From a bacterium (GTDB lineage: Bacteria; Zixibacteria; MSB-5A5; GN15; FEB-12), in contig JADJGQ010000002.1 of assembly GCA_016708025.1 (NCBI GenBank), positions 620,001 through 684,000 of the forward strand: a stretch of DNA of 64,000 nt. The letters run 5' to 3'. The position numbers and the translations under genes were made by a program. The notes beneath the pieces are model-generated. The model ran no database searches. It was given only the letters and a program-made list of their open reading frames with translations, and had not been told where the DNA came from. Below, piece by piece: positions 27,618 to 36,134 of the stretch (its first letter is position 1; every line of letters begins with the position of its first letter).

Positions 27618-28343
27618 CTAGACCTGACGCGCCTTCAGTATATTTTCAGTGACCACTTTACCGTCGAGCAAGTGTATCGTCCGGGTGCCGTAATCAGCAT
27701 ATGCCGGTGAGTGCGTCACCATGACGACAGTGGTGCCGGACGCGTGCAGGTCGGTCAGCATTTTCATCACTTCGTCACCGTGGGAAGAGTCCAGGTTTCC
27801 GGTCGGTTCATCGGCCAGGATCAATTTCGGACTGGAGACGATAGCGCGTGAGACCGCAACACGCTGCTGCTGACCACCGGAGAGCTGTTGCGGGAAGTGA
27901 TTGCGGCGGGCCATCAGGTTCATTCGCTCAAGTGTTTCTTCCACTCGGGTGCGGCGATCATTGGTCGATACGCCCAGGTAAAGCAACGGAAGTTCGACAT
28001 TCTCAAAGACCGTCAGTTCGTCAATCAGATTGAAACTCTGAAAGACAAACCCGATATTTCGTTTGCGCAGGTTGGCCCGTTCCCGCTCCGTGAATTTCGA
28101 AACCTCAGTGTTGAAAAAATGATACTCTCCGCCCGAGGGATTGTCCAGCAGCCCGAGAATATTGAGGAGAGTTGATTTACCACAGCCGGAAGGCCCCATG
28201 ATAGAGACAAATTCTCCGACGCGGATATCGATACTGACATTGTTCAACGCGGAGGTCTCGACCTCTTCGGTGGTATAGAGTTTACTGAGTGCGATTGTGC
28301 GGATCATAGCCGACTCAGCGTTGAGCATTCCTTTCGCGTCCAT
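27618..28343 (-). CDS. MacB/LolD-type ABC transporter ATPase (export operon, 1st ATPase)
   Basis: The 241-residue ATPase has Walker A GPSGCGKST, signature LSGGQQQRVAVSRAI, Walker B LILADEPTGNLDS and switch His VTHSPAYAD. The ATG at 28343 is supported by GAGAAAGG seven bases upstream; an internal ATG at 28307 would give the shorter, more LolD-like N-terminus MIRTIALSKLY. It follows the membrane-fusion protein gene by 14 bases. It is expected to energise one or more of the four FtsX-type permeases downstream. Confidence 0.9.
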   Translation of the reverse strand: MDAKGMLNAESAMIRTIALSKLYTTEEVETSALNNVSIDIRVGEFVSIMGPSGCGKSTLLNILGLLDNPSGGEYHFFNTEVSKFTERERANLRKRNIGFVFQSFNLIDELTVFENVELPLLYLGVSTNDRRTRVEETLERMNLMARRNHFPQQLSGGQQQRVAVSRAIVSSPKLILADEPTGNLDSSHGDEVMKMLTDLHASGTTVVMVTHSPAYADYGTRTIHLLDGKVVTENILKARQV

Positions 28344-28357
28344 CTGTGCGCCTTTCT

Positions 28358-29614
28358 CTATTTCAGGACCAACTTGTCGAAATCACCGTAATTGTCATAG
28401 GAGGAGGTAATCACCTGCTCGCCCGGTTCGAGCCCTTCAAGCACTTCGAACATCTGGGGATTCTGTCTTCCAAGCCGAATTGTCCGGCGAGTTGCAAAGT
28501 CCCCGGATGGATCAAGCACATAGATCCAGTTGCCGCCGGTTGTCTGGTAAAAGCCACCGCGAGGGATGACCAGAGCGGTGGTTGATTCGCCAAGCGCCAA
28601 ACGTACCTGTACCGATTGACCGCGACGAATGCCCGGCGGAATGCCGGAATCAAACTCAAGATCGATCTCAAACCGACTCTCTCGCACCTCGGGGTAGACC
28701 TTACGAATCAACAGCTTGTATATCTTGCCAGAGATCTCACACTCTCCGGCAAGGCCGGGGGAGATGCGGCTGATATAGTACTCGTCGACCGAAGCGCGCA
28801 ACTTGTAGCTGTCTAATACATCGATCTGACCCAGCCGCACACCGGCAGGCTTAAGTTCGCCGATCTCAGCATTCAGCGAACTGAGTTGGCCGGATATAGG
28901 CGCGCGAAGGATCAGGTTGTTGAATTTCTCACGGACCAGCGTGAGGTTCTGCTGCATCCGGGAAACGGACTGCTCCAGTTGCTCTATCTGAAGCGCTCGC
29001 ATGATGGAATCTTGGCGCTGCGATTCGGCGACCAGGGTCGAGCGCTTTTGCCAGTACTCGAATTCATCTTCAGTGCGAGTATACTCTTCCTTGCTGATCA
29101 TCTCACCGGCAAGCAACACCTTGGCTCGTTCGAAATTCCGCTTTTGCAGCGAAAGCTGATAGACTACTTCGGCTTCCTGCTGCGCCAGGGTGAGACGATT
29201 TTGTTCCATGGCCAGGCGAGTCGCCCGCAGGTTGTTCATCTGCTCGTACAGGTCCGCCTCGCGGAACATCAACTCCATCTGTACGTTGGTATTGGCAGTC
29301 CGAAGCAGACTGTCTCCCTGCTTGACGAAACTCCCCTCTTCAACATAGATAGCTTCAACGCGGCCGCCATCGAGTGCGTCCATGTAGACCGTCTTGATCG
29401 GTTGAACCGCTCCGGTAGTCGGGATGAATTCCTGGAATGGGCTCCGCTCGACCGTGGCGATGGAGATCTTCTCCTGTTCGACATTGAGTGTGGAACGAGT
29501 GTCGCCAAAGAGGAACGAGGCGATGACCACCACGATCACCAGCGCTCCGCCACCCCAATAGGCGATCCGCTTTGGAGGCCATTTTTTTCGTTCGATTTTT
29601 CGATCCATGGTCAT
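28358..29614 (-). CDS. HlyD/MacA-type periplasmic adaptor (membrane fusion protein)
   Basis: Periplasmic adaptor linking an inner-membrane pump to an outer-membrane channel. A short basic N-terminus is followed by one membrane helix (residues ~17-36), a lipoyl-type beta segment (GRVEAIYVEEGSFVKQGD), a long alpha-hairpin coiled coil (about 110-220), a second lipoyl half and a C-terminal beta-barrel. The frame extends upstream, but I take the ATG at 29614, which has AGGA at good spacing; the ATG at 29608 is also possible. It is the first gene of the operon, 71 bases from the sigma-54 promoter. No TolC-type channel gene lies in the window. Confidence 0.9.
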   Translation of the reverse strand: MTMDRKIERKKWPPKRIAYWGGGALVIVVVIASFLFGDTRSTLNVEQEKISIATVERSPFQEFIPTTGAVQPIKTVYMDALDGGRVEAIYVEEGSFVKQGDSLLRTANTNVQMELMFREADLYEQMNNLRATRLAMEQNRLTLAQQEAEVVYQLSLQKRNFERAKVLLAGEMISKEEYTRTEDEFEYWQKRSTLVAESQRQDSIMRALQIEQLEQSVSRMQQNLTLVREKFNNLILRAPISGQLSSLNAEIGELKPAGVRLGQIDVLDSYKLRASVDEYYISRISPGLAGECEISGKIYKLLIRKVYPEVRESRFEIDLEFDSGIPPGIRRGQSVQVRLALGESTTALVIPRGGFYQTTGGNWIYVLDPSGDFATRRTIRLGRQNPQMFEVLEGLEPGEQVITSSYDNYGDFDKLVLK

Positions 29615-29684
29615 CTGGACAATCCTGTGTGAAAAAAATCTACCCGGTGATTTGTCACTGAGATTCGACTCAACCCAGGATGAG

Positions 29685-29701
29685 AACAAATCGTGTGCCA
29701 A
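29685..29701 (-). promoter_or_regulatory. Sigma-54 (-24/-12) promoter of the export operon
   Basis: On the minus strand the site reads TTGGCACACGATTTGTT. TGGCAC matches the -24 element and TTG, at exactly the standard spacing, the -12 element (consensus TGGCACG-N4-TTGC, with one mismatch in each half). It faces the membrane-fusion gene and stands opposite a gene for a sigma-54 activator, which strongly supports the call. Confidence 0.75.
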
Positions 29702-29791
29702 CGTTGCACAGCAACGAGTTAGCGGTAGGAGGCAGCAGCAAGTCATGCGGATTTATCCGCTGACGGACAGTTGCTGTACGCCCGCGGACAG
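29702..29791 (-). promoter_or_regulatory. Candidate enhancer sites for the sigma-54 activator
   Basis: Upstream of the -24 element lie perfect inverted repeats CGTTGC-ACA-GCAACG (29702-29716) and GCGGAT-TT-ATCCGC (29747-29760). Two direct copies of CGGACAG (29764-29770 and 29785-29791) lie exactly 21 bases apart, two helical turns. This is the position where NtrC-type activators bind. Which of these is the true site is not known. Confidence 0.45.
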
Positions 29792-29908
29792 TCCCGTCAT
29801 GGAGCGAATGCCCTATCTGATTTTGCTCAAACAGCTTAGCTGAAACTTTTTGGTCCGTATATACGAATAGATATTGATGCATTGATGTGAAACCGACGGG
29901 GAATCAGG

Positions 29909-31291
29909 ATGTCCGCAGTTGAAAAATTAGGTCGCGTGCTGGTCGTCGACGATGACGAGGATGTTTTGCAGGCCGCACGGTTGCTCCTCAAGCAGCACTT
30001 CGCTGAAGTTCACACCGAAACCAAACCCGAACGGATCCCTGCCATTCTCACCAACGAGCAGTATGATGTCATTCTGCTGGATATGAACTTCACCCGCGAT
30101 GTCTCCGGTGGTGAAGAGGGATTTCACTGGCTAAACAAGATTCTGGAAATTGACCCCGCGGCAGTGATCGTCCTGATCACGGCTTTCGGCGATGTTGAGT
30201 TGGCCGTTCGAGCGATTAAGGCAGGTGCCTCGGATTTCGTGCTCAAGCCGTGGCAGAACGAGAAGTTGATCGCCACGCTGTCAGCCTCGATGAAACTCCG
30301 CTGGTCACGCGAAGAGTCTCGCACCCTGCGTCAACAACAACAACACCTGGCCGCCGAACTCGACCAGCCCTTTAACGACTTTGTCGGTATCAGCACCGCA
30401 ATGCAGACGGTGTTTGATACTATCCAGCGTGTGGCTTCGACCGATGCCAATGTTCTTATCCTGGGGGAAAGCGGCACCGGGAAGGAGTTAGTCGCGCGAG
30501 CGCTACATCGCCAATCCCAGCGTGCAGATCAGATGTTTGTTTCTGTCGACATGGGGGCGGTCAGCGATACGCTTTTCGAAAGCGAGCTGTTCGGGCATGT
30601 GAAGGGGGCATTCACTGATGCCCGCGAGGATCGCGCCGGGCTGTTTGAGCTGGCCTCGCGTGGGACACTGTTCCTGGACGAGATCGGAAATCTTCCCTTA
30701 CGAGTTCAGGCGAAATTGCTGACCGTCCTGCAGGAGCGACGGATCAGCCGTCTCGGCTCAAATCAGCAGGTCCCGATCGACATTCGGCTGATCTGCGCGA
30801 CGAATCTTCCATTACATGACATGGTCCAACAACAGCGATTCCGCCAGGATCTGTTGTATCGCATAAACACTATCCAGATCACCCTTCCGCCGCTTCGTGA
30901 GCGGACCGATGATATCGGGCCTTTGGCCGACTATTTCCTGAAGCAGTATTGTGACCGCTACCACAAGCCGCTCAAGCGGTTGTCGGCCGGCACGATTCGC
31001 CGACTGGAGCATTACGGCTGGCCGGGGAATGTCCGTGAATTGCAACATGCGATCGAACGCGCCGTCATTATGACCGATGAATCAGTCTTGTCTCCGGGAG
31101 ATTTCCTGTTATATAGTGCGGATAACAAAGAAGCGGGGTTAGTCTTCAAGGATTTCCATCTTGAAGAGGTGGAACGGACCGTCATCCGGAAGGCCTTGAG
31201 CAAACATCATGGGAATATCAGTCATGCCTCCCGCGAACTTGGCCTGACCCGCACTTCGCTCTATCGACGCATTCAGAAATATGGTCTTTAG
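29909..31291 (+). CDS. Sigma-54-dependent response regulator (NtrC family)
   Basis: Activator with a receiver domain (residues 10-130; phosphorylation Asp in VILLDMNF), an AAA+ domain (about 150-385; GESGTGKE Walker A, Walker B in GTLFLDEIG) and a C-terminal Fis-type helix-turn-helix (about 415-460; HASRELGLTRTSLYRRIQKYG). The sigma-54-contacting loop is GAFTDA where the canonical form is GAFTGA, a variant found in some family members. An insert rich in Gly/Glu after the phospho-Asp (RDVSGGEEG) is also distinctive. It overlaps the kinase gene by 11 bases and is divergent from the export operon, which it most likely activates. Confidence 0.92.
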   Translation: MSAVEKLGRVLVVDDDEDVLQAARLLLKQHFAEVHTETKPERIPAILTNEQYDVILLDMNFTRDVSGGEEGFHWLNKILEIDPAAVIVLITAFGDVELAVRAIKAGASDFVLKPWQNEKLIATLSASMKLRWSREESRTLRQQQQHLAAELDQPFNDFVGISTAMQTVFDTIQRVASTDANVLILGESGTGKELVARALHRQSQRADQMFVSVDMGAVSDTLFESELFGHVKGAFTDAREDRAGLFELASRGTLFLDEIGNLPLRVQAKLLTVLQERRISRLGSNQQVPIDIRLICATNLPLHDMVQQQRFRQDLLYRINTIQITLPPLRERTDDIGPLADYFLKQYCDRYHKPLKRLSAGTIRRLEHYGWPGNVRELQHAIERAVIMTDESVLSPGDFLLYSADNKEAGLVFKDFHLEEVERTVIRKALSKHHGNISHASRELGLTRTSLYRRIQKYGL

Positions 31292-32642
31292 ACACTTTCG
31301 GCTCCAGGTGGTGATACGAGTGCTTTGCCTCGTTGCCACCATGGCGCTATTCAGCTACTTGATCTCCCGGACATCACTCTATGCCACCATGTCGCTGGTC
31401 GGCCTGATACTGATCTATCAGGTCTGGTCGCTTGTTCATTTCGTGGATCGCACCAACCGACAGTTAACTCGCTTTTTTGATGCTGTTCGCCATGCCGATT
31501 TCTCCCAGAGCTTCACGACCCTTGGTCTCGGACGGTCATTCGAAGGACTCTCCAGCGCATTCTCAGAGGTTGCCGATCAGTTCAGGCGTACCAGAGCGGA
31601 GAAGGAAGAGCAATACCGGTACCTGCAGACACTCGTTCAACATGTCGGCGTGGGAGTGATCGCATTCCGAGAGGACGGCGAGGTCGAGCTGATCAATCAG
31701 GCGGCCAAGCGATTGCTGGCAGTTAATCACTTGAAGAATATCTCCCAGCTTGCACAGATAGAACCAGAACTGCCAAATACATTGCAGAAGCTGGATGCCG
31801 GCCAACGGATCCTGATCAAAGTGACGATCGACTACGACTTGCTGCAACTGGCGGTCCATGCAACTCAGATCAGGCGCGAGGGTCAGATGCTGACACTGGT
31901 CTCTATCCAGAATATCGGCTCGGAACTTGCCGAGCAGGAAATGGTCGCCTGGCAGAACCTCATTCGCGTATTAACGCATGAGATCATGAATTCTGTCACA
32001 CCGATCGCCTCACTCGCGGGATCAGTCAATGATCTGGTGCGCCAACAGGCTGATCCGGAGAAAACCGGGTCTGGCAAAGCGATGGACCCGGAGCTATACG
32101 CTGACCTCTCCGGTGCATTGACCACGATCGAAAAACGGAGTCAGGGCCTTCTGCACTTCGTCGAAGCATATCGCAATCTGACCCGGATCCCGCGGCCAGA
32201 TTTCGGTTTTATCGCCGCATCAGAACTGATCGCACGAGTAGTTACACTGCTTCAACAGCAGGCCGAGGAGCAACGGGTGGAGATCACCACGGAGATCGAT
32301 CCGCCTGAAATGGAACTTGCAATCGATGCTAACCTGATCGAACAGGTGCTGATCAACTTGATTGTGAACTCACTCCAGGCGTTGAAGGAGATCGAGAGAG
32401 GTAAGATCATTATTCGGGCACGATTGGGGAGATCCGGGCGCACCCTGATCGAGGTGATAGATAATGGTCCGGGGATAGTCGATGGCGCTCTGGACAAGGT
32501 ATTTATTCCGTTCTTCACCACTAAAAAGGGGGGAACCGGAATCGGTCTGGCGCTGGCTCGCCAGATCATGCGGTTGCACGGGGGACATATCTCAGTACGA
32601 TCCACGCCGGACGTGGAAACCTGCTTTACGCTCAGCTTCTAA
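31281..32642 (+). CDS. PAS-containing sensor histidine kinase
   Basis: The 453-residue membrane kinase has two N-terminal helices (about 10-60) with a very short periplasmic loop, a PAS-like segment (about 110-215), a HisKA dimerisation helix with the phospho-acceptor in LTHEIMNSVTPI (about 235), and a HATPase domain (N-box NLIVNSLQAL, G-boxes DNGPGI and GTGIGLAL). It lacks a large external sensor domain, so it may sense the membrane or an internal signal. Its start overlaps the NtrC-type regulator gene, forming a coupled pair. The stop is two bases from the end of the convergent SafE-type gene. Confidence 0.9.
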   Translation: MVFRHFRLQVVIRVLCLVATMALFSYLISRTSLYATMSLVGLILIYQVWSLVHFVDRTNRQLTRFFDAVRHADFSQSFTTLGLGRSFEGLSSAFSEVADQFRRTRAEKEEQYRYLQTLVQHVGVGVIAFREDGEVELINQAAKRLLAVNHLKNISQLAQIEPELPNTLQKLDAGQRILIKVTIDYDLLQLAVHATQIRREGQMLTLVSIQNIGSELAEQEMVAWQNLIRVLTHEIMNSVTPIASLAGSVNDLVRQQADPEKTGSGKAMDPELYADLSGALTTIEKRSQGLLHFVEAYRNLTRIPRPDFGFIAASELIARVVTLLQQQAEEQRVEITTEIDPPEMELAIDANLIEQVLINLIVNSLQALKEIERGKIIIRARLGRSGRTLIEVIDNGPGIVDGALDKVFIPFFTTKKGGTGIGLALARQIMRLHGGHISVRSTPDVETCFTLSF

Positions 32643-32644
32643 TA

Positions 32645-33346
32645 CTAATGACAGCAGGAGTGTGTTTCAGTATCCAGCTTTGGACTGACATACGGAATGC
32701 CGAGATTCATGCCGCGCAATACCAGGAGCAGCCCCAATACAACTGCGCCGACCGGCAACAACCTGAGAAAATACTGCCGGACACGAAGATTCAACATCGA
32801 ACCAAATAGCGATGTGACCAGTAGTGCAGGAATCGTTCCCAGTCCAAACCAGAGCATGTAGCCGGCGGCAGAAAGCGGCGAGCCGGTAGTGGCAGCGGCG
32901 GCAAGACCGGCATAGAGAAATCCGCACGGAAGCAAACCATTCAACAGGCCGATAGCGACCATGGAAGACATAGTCCGCTTCTGGAACAGTGATCCCCAGG
33001 CTTTGCGGATCTTGTCGACTATCAGGTAGTTGAATTTTGCCGGAAAGATCTTTTGTGTGATGTCGGCGGGGAGGAGAACAGCCAGGATGATCCCGATCCC
33101 TGCGGCGATAGACAGCCAGCGCTGAAAACCGGCCAGGGCGATCGATTTGCCGATCAATCCGACCATCGCGCCCATCAGGATATAGGTGATCACTCTTCCA
33201 CCGCTGTAGAGCAGGCGGCTGATGACCAGGCGCGTACGCGTGTTGAAGCCGACCGGCAGACCGACCACGATCGGTCCGCACATACCGATACAATGCACAC
33301 TCCCCAGGATCCCGACAACAAAGCCAGCATAGAGTTCCGGTGTCAT
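32645..33346 (-). CDS. SafE/TauE-type membrane protein of the cbb3 operon
   Basis: Six- to seven-helix membrane protein of the sulfite exporter TauE/SafE-like superfamily, in the branch with HCIGMCGP near the N-terminus and an LPCGFLY motif in the middle. Members of this branch are regularly encoded at the end of cco operons and are thought to assist copper handling or oxidase assembly; that role is not proven here. The start is probably the ATG at 33346 (MTPELYAGF); a TTG at 33358 overlapping ccoH is an alternative. It is the last gene of the cco operon. Confidence 0.8.
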   Translation of the reverse strand: MTPELYAGFVVGILGSVHCIGMCGPIVVGLPVGFNTRTRLVISRLLYSGGRVITYILMGAMVGLIGKSIALAGFQRWLSIAAGIGIILAVLLPADITQKIFPAKFNYLIVDKIRKAWGSLFQKRTMSSMVAIGLLNGLLPCGFLYAGLAAAATTGSPLSAAGYMLWFGLGTIPALLVTSLFGSMLNLRVRQYFLRLLPVGAVVLGLLLVLRGMNLGIPYVSPKLDTETHSCCH

Positions 33347-33350
33347 GACA

Positions 33351-33815
33351 TCACTCAATAATAATGGTTTCTTCGTTATAGTAAGATTGGCCCGCGTACT
33401 GCCAATTGAGTTTCACTTTCCAGAGGCCGGTCGGCAGGTCTGCCATGGAGAGATGCATGCTTTTGACGCTGTCCAGAACCAGCGGCATCTGCCGATCATA
33501 TTGCGAATTGGACGGGCGATAGAGAAGTAGTTGACCTGCAAGATCCCCGGCCGTGAATGAGGCTGGGAATGCGATCCGGATCACTTTGCCATCCGCCATT
33601 TCGATCACCGGTTGTTCCGGTAGTTGGGCGGTTCGGTTCTGCGTATCAATATTGGTCTGGTAACCGATACCGCGTTCGTAGTAGTTATCCTCAACCAGAT
33701 CGAATTGCTGCATTGAAGCGAACCCAACACAGGCGAGAATGAACAGCACGAACCCGCCGTAGAATATCCAGATCCCAAACTCCCAGGAACGCCCAGTCTT
33801 CTTCTGTTCAGTCAT
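33351..33815 (-). CDS. ccoH: FixH/CcoH-type cbb3 oxidase assembly protein
   Basis: Small membrane-anchored assembly factor for cbb3 oxidase. One helix near residues 13-37 (WIFYGGFVLFILACVGFA) is followed by a periplasmic domain that contains NYYERGIGYQ, the signature of the FixH family. The ATG at 33815 is preceded by AGGAGA and overlaps the ccoG stop by eight bases. The frame stays open upstream inside ccoG, but those codons are not FixH-like. The length of about 154 residues is normal. Confidence 0.88.
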   Translation of the reverse strand: MTEQKKTGRSWEFGIWIFYGGFVLFILACVGFASMQQFDLVEDNYYERGIGYQTNIDTQNRTAQLPEQPVIEMADGKVIRIAFPASFTAGDLAGQLLLYRPSNSQYDRQMPLVLDSVKSMHLSMADLPTGLWKVKLNWQYAGQSYYNEETIIIE

Positions 33816-35259
33816 TGTCGTTCTCCTGGTGATCGTCGTTCTTTTCCTCGTGATGTTCGCGCGGATCGGGGCCGACGAAAGTTGTCCGTACCTCTTCGAT
33901 CTCCACATTTCCCTGCATTACCCGAATGATCACCGTTGAGTTGGAGCTGAATATCTGTTTGCGCGGAATCTGCACGGAGATCACGGTTTCATCTTTCCCC
34001 TGCGGCGGAACATCAAGTGGCGGTCCGACAATGGTAAGAGTTCCCTGCGGCTGGACCATTTCCAGCGTCAGAGGGAGTGTCTCCGCGGTTTTGTTGATCA
34101 CCGAGACCGTATACAGATTGCGGATCGACCCATCCTCCAACTCCTCATAGAGGGAGCCGGTTGTCCGGAGAACTGTCGTCTCAACTTCCGAACGGCTGAC
34201 AAGGAAGAAGACAATCAGTCCGAGTAATACGGTCAGCACGCCGGTATAGATCCACATGCGCGGGGTAAAGCGAAGCGGTTTCCCTTCGGCGATCCGGTTG
34301 TACGAAGAATACTTGATCAGTCCCGGCGGGAGTTTCATCCGGCTCATGACCCGGTTGCAGGCATCGATACAGGCGGTACAATTGATACACTCAAGCTGTG
34401 TGCCGTTGCGAATGTCTATGCCGGTTGGGCAGACTTTGACGCAGGCATCGCAGTCGATACAATGTCCCCGCTGAGAGAAATCTTGCCCTCGCATAACCGG
34501 GCCGCGTTTTTCGCCGCGGCGGAAATCGTACGCAATAACGATCGAGTTGGCATCCAGTAGCACCGACTGCAGCCGTCCATATGGACAGACCAGCGTGCAG
34601 GCCTGCTCGCGAAACCAGGCAAAGACGAAATAGAAGACTCCCGAAAAGATCACCATCGCAATGAATCCGGTCATATGCTCTGTGGGCGAAGAGGTGACGA
34701 TATCCCGCAATGCATCGGTTCCAATGATATAGGCGAGAAAGGTGTTGCCGATCAGAAAAGAGAGGCTGAAAAATATCAAATGCTTGGTTGACTTGCGCAG
34801 GAATTTCCCCGCAGACATTGGGGCATGATCCAGTTCGCGTTGTCGGGGACCGTTCCCTTCGAGGAGATACTCGATCTTTCGGAAAACCATCTCCATGAAG
34901 ATCGTCTGTGGGCAGACCCAACCGCAGAAAAGCCGACCAAACGCGGCAGTGAAGAGGATCACCAGCACAACGAATGCGATGGTGATCAGAACGAAGAGGA
35001 AAAAGTCCTGCGGCCAGAAAATGAAACCAAAGATGAAAAACTTCCGGTGCAGGATATCAAACTGCAGCAGCGGGTTGCCGTCGATCCGAACGAAAGGCGC
35101 TCCAAAAAGAAACACCAGGAGAAACCACGAAAGAATAGTGCGTGCCGTGTATAGCTTGCCGACCGGCTTGGTTGGATAGACCCAGAGCCGTCTCCCCTGC
35201 TGGTCGATAGTCGCCAGCTTATCCCGGAAGTTGTCCTCTGGTTCTTGAATGCCGGTCAT
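33808..35259 (-). CDS. ccoG: Cytochrome c oxidase accessory protein CcoG
   Basis: Membrane iron-sulfur protein (FixG/RdxA) with a role in copper delivery during cbb3 maturation. It has about five helices, a NapH/FixG-type motif CGWVCPQTIFMEM near residue 118, a further Cys motif CTLVCPYGRLQ, and two 4Fe-4S clusters in CIDCDACVKVCP and CINCTACIDACN (about 262-310). The C-terminus is an Ig-like periplasmic domain (about 355-460), followed by a His/Glu/Asp-rich tail. The length of 483 residues is usual. Tight coupling to ccoP and ccoH confirms the assignment. Confidence 0.94.
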   Translation of the reverse strand: MTGIQEPEDNFRDKLATIDQQGRRLWVYPTKPVGKLYTARTILSWFLLVFLFGAPFVRIDGNPLLQFDILHRKFFIFGFIFWPQDFFLFVLITIAFVVLVILFTAAFGRLFCGWVCPQTIFMEMVFRKIEYLLEGNGPRQRELDHAPMSAGKFLRKSTKHLIFFSLSFLIGNTFLAYIIGTDALRDIVTSSPTEHMTGFIAMVIFSGVFYFVFAWFREQACTLVCPYGRLQSVLLDANSIVIAYDFRRGEKRGPVMRGQDFSQRGHCIDCDACVKVCPTGIDIRNGTQLECINCTACIDACNRVMSRMKLPPGLIKYSSYNRIAEGKPLRFTPRMWIYTGVLTVLLGLIVFFLVSRSEVETTVLRTTGSLYEELEDGSIRNLYTVSVINKTAETLPLTLEMVQPQGTLTIVGPPLDVPPQGKDETVISVQIPRKQIFSSNSTVIIRVMQGNVEIEEVRTTFVGPDPREHHEEKNDDHQENDND

Positions 35260-35266
35260 ATCACCT

Positions 35267-35935
35267 TCATGGTTGGCTCAGTTCGCCCTGTGGAGCTTTT
35301 GGGTTTGGCGGATTCGTCCCGTGTAACGCTTTTACGTAGCTCGCCACCTGGACGATCTGGTCGGGCTTTAGATCCATACGCCACGCGACCATCCCTTTGG
35401 TCGGTACGCCATACTTGATCGTTTTCACGATCTCGGGGAATGCGCCGCCGTGGAGCCAGTAATCATCGGTCAGATTCGGTCCAATACCACCTTCGCCCAG
35501 TTTCCCGTGGCAGGTGAAACAGAGGCGTTCAAAGGTGGCCTTACCCGCGGCGATCTGGTCAGCCTCAACATAAGCGACGTATGTAGTAGTATCCTGCTCA
35601 CGCTTCTCCTCTTTGTAAGCGAGCACGATTGTCGGCATACCTGCTTTGAGTTGTGCATCTCGCTCAGGAGAGACCAGCGGGCTGCGATAGACCGGTGCCA
35701 GTCCAAACAGGCGCGCGCCGCCCGGATCGATCCGGACATATGACGGATCAACCTCCTGGCGGTATTCATCCGCACTGAGGTAACCGATCCCCAGGACATG
35801 GAAGTACAGCATATAAAGCACGGCGAAGATGATGGTGAAGTAGAATAGCCAGACCCACCAGCGTGGAAGGTCGTTATCCAACTCCCGAATGCCGTCGTAA
35901 TCATGGTCGAGCAGTTTTTCGTTCATATCATTCAT
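35267..35935 (-). CDS. ccoP: cbb3 oxidase subunit CcoP, monohaem form
   Basis: Membrane-bound cytochrome c subunit that receives electrons for the cbb3 oxidase. A cytoplasmic start (DGIRELDNDLPRWW, the conserved CcoP N-terminus) is followed by a helix (residues 27-50) and one class I cytochrome c domain with CFTCH at residues 139-143. Only one CxxCH is present, whereas proteobacterial CcoP has two. The ATG at 35935 is chosen for its GAAGGAG ribosome binding site and overlaps ccoQ by eight bases. At 222 residues it is shorter than dihaem CcoP (about 290-310). Confidence 0.9.
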   Translation of the reverse strand: MNDMNEKLLDHDYDGIRELDNDLPRWWVWLFYFTIIFAVLYMLYFHVLGIGYLSADEYRQEVDPSYVRIDPGGARLFGLAPVYRSPLVSPERDAQLKAGMPTIVLAYKEEKREQDTTTYVAYVEADQIAAGKATFERLCFTCHGKLGEGGIGPNLTDDYWLHGGAFPEIVKTIKYGVPTKGMVAWRMDLKPDQIVQVASYVKALHGTNPPNPKAPQGELSQP

Positions 35936-36119
35936 GGGTACGAACTCCTTCAGATTCATCGTGGCTATCCAGCGGCAGATGCGACCACTCGTCAATGCTC
36001 GTTTTGTCCAGGGTGAGCGACCACCAGATCACCAGGACAAACACAACGAGAAATATGCACAGGGCAAGCGCCGGCCAGTATTCAAGACCAGGTATGGAAC
36101 GGAGCATTTCAGACAACAT
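35928..36119 (-). CDS. ccoQ: cbb3 oxidase small subunit CcoQ
   Basis: A 63-residue protein with one helix (about 16-36) and an acidic, His-rich C-terminal tail, matching the CcoQ/FixQ type in size, topology and position between ccoNO and ccoP. CcoQ stabilises the oxidase complex. An AAGGAG site precedes the ATG. Sequence conservation in this family is low, so position is the main evidence. Confidence 0.8.
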   Translation of the reverse strand: MLSEMLRSIPGLEYWPALALCIFLVVFVLVIWWSLTLDKTSIDEWSHLPLDSHDESEGVRTHE

Positions 36120-36134
36120 TGGTCACTCCTTTTC

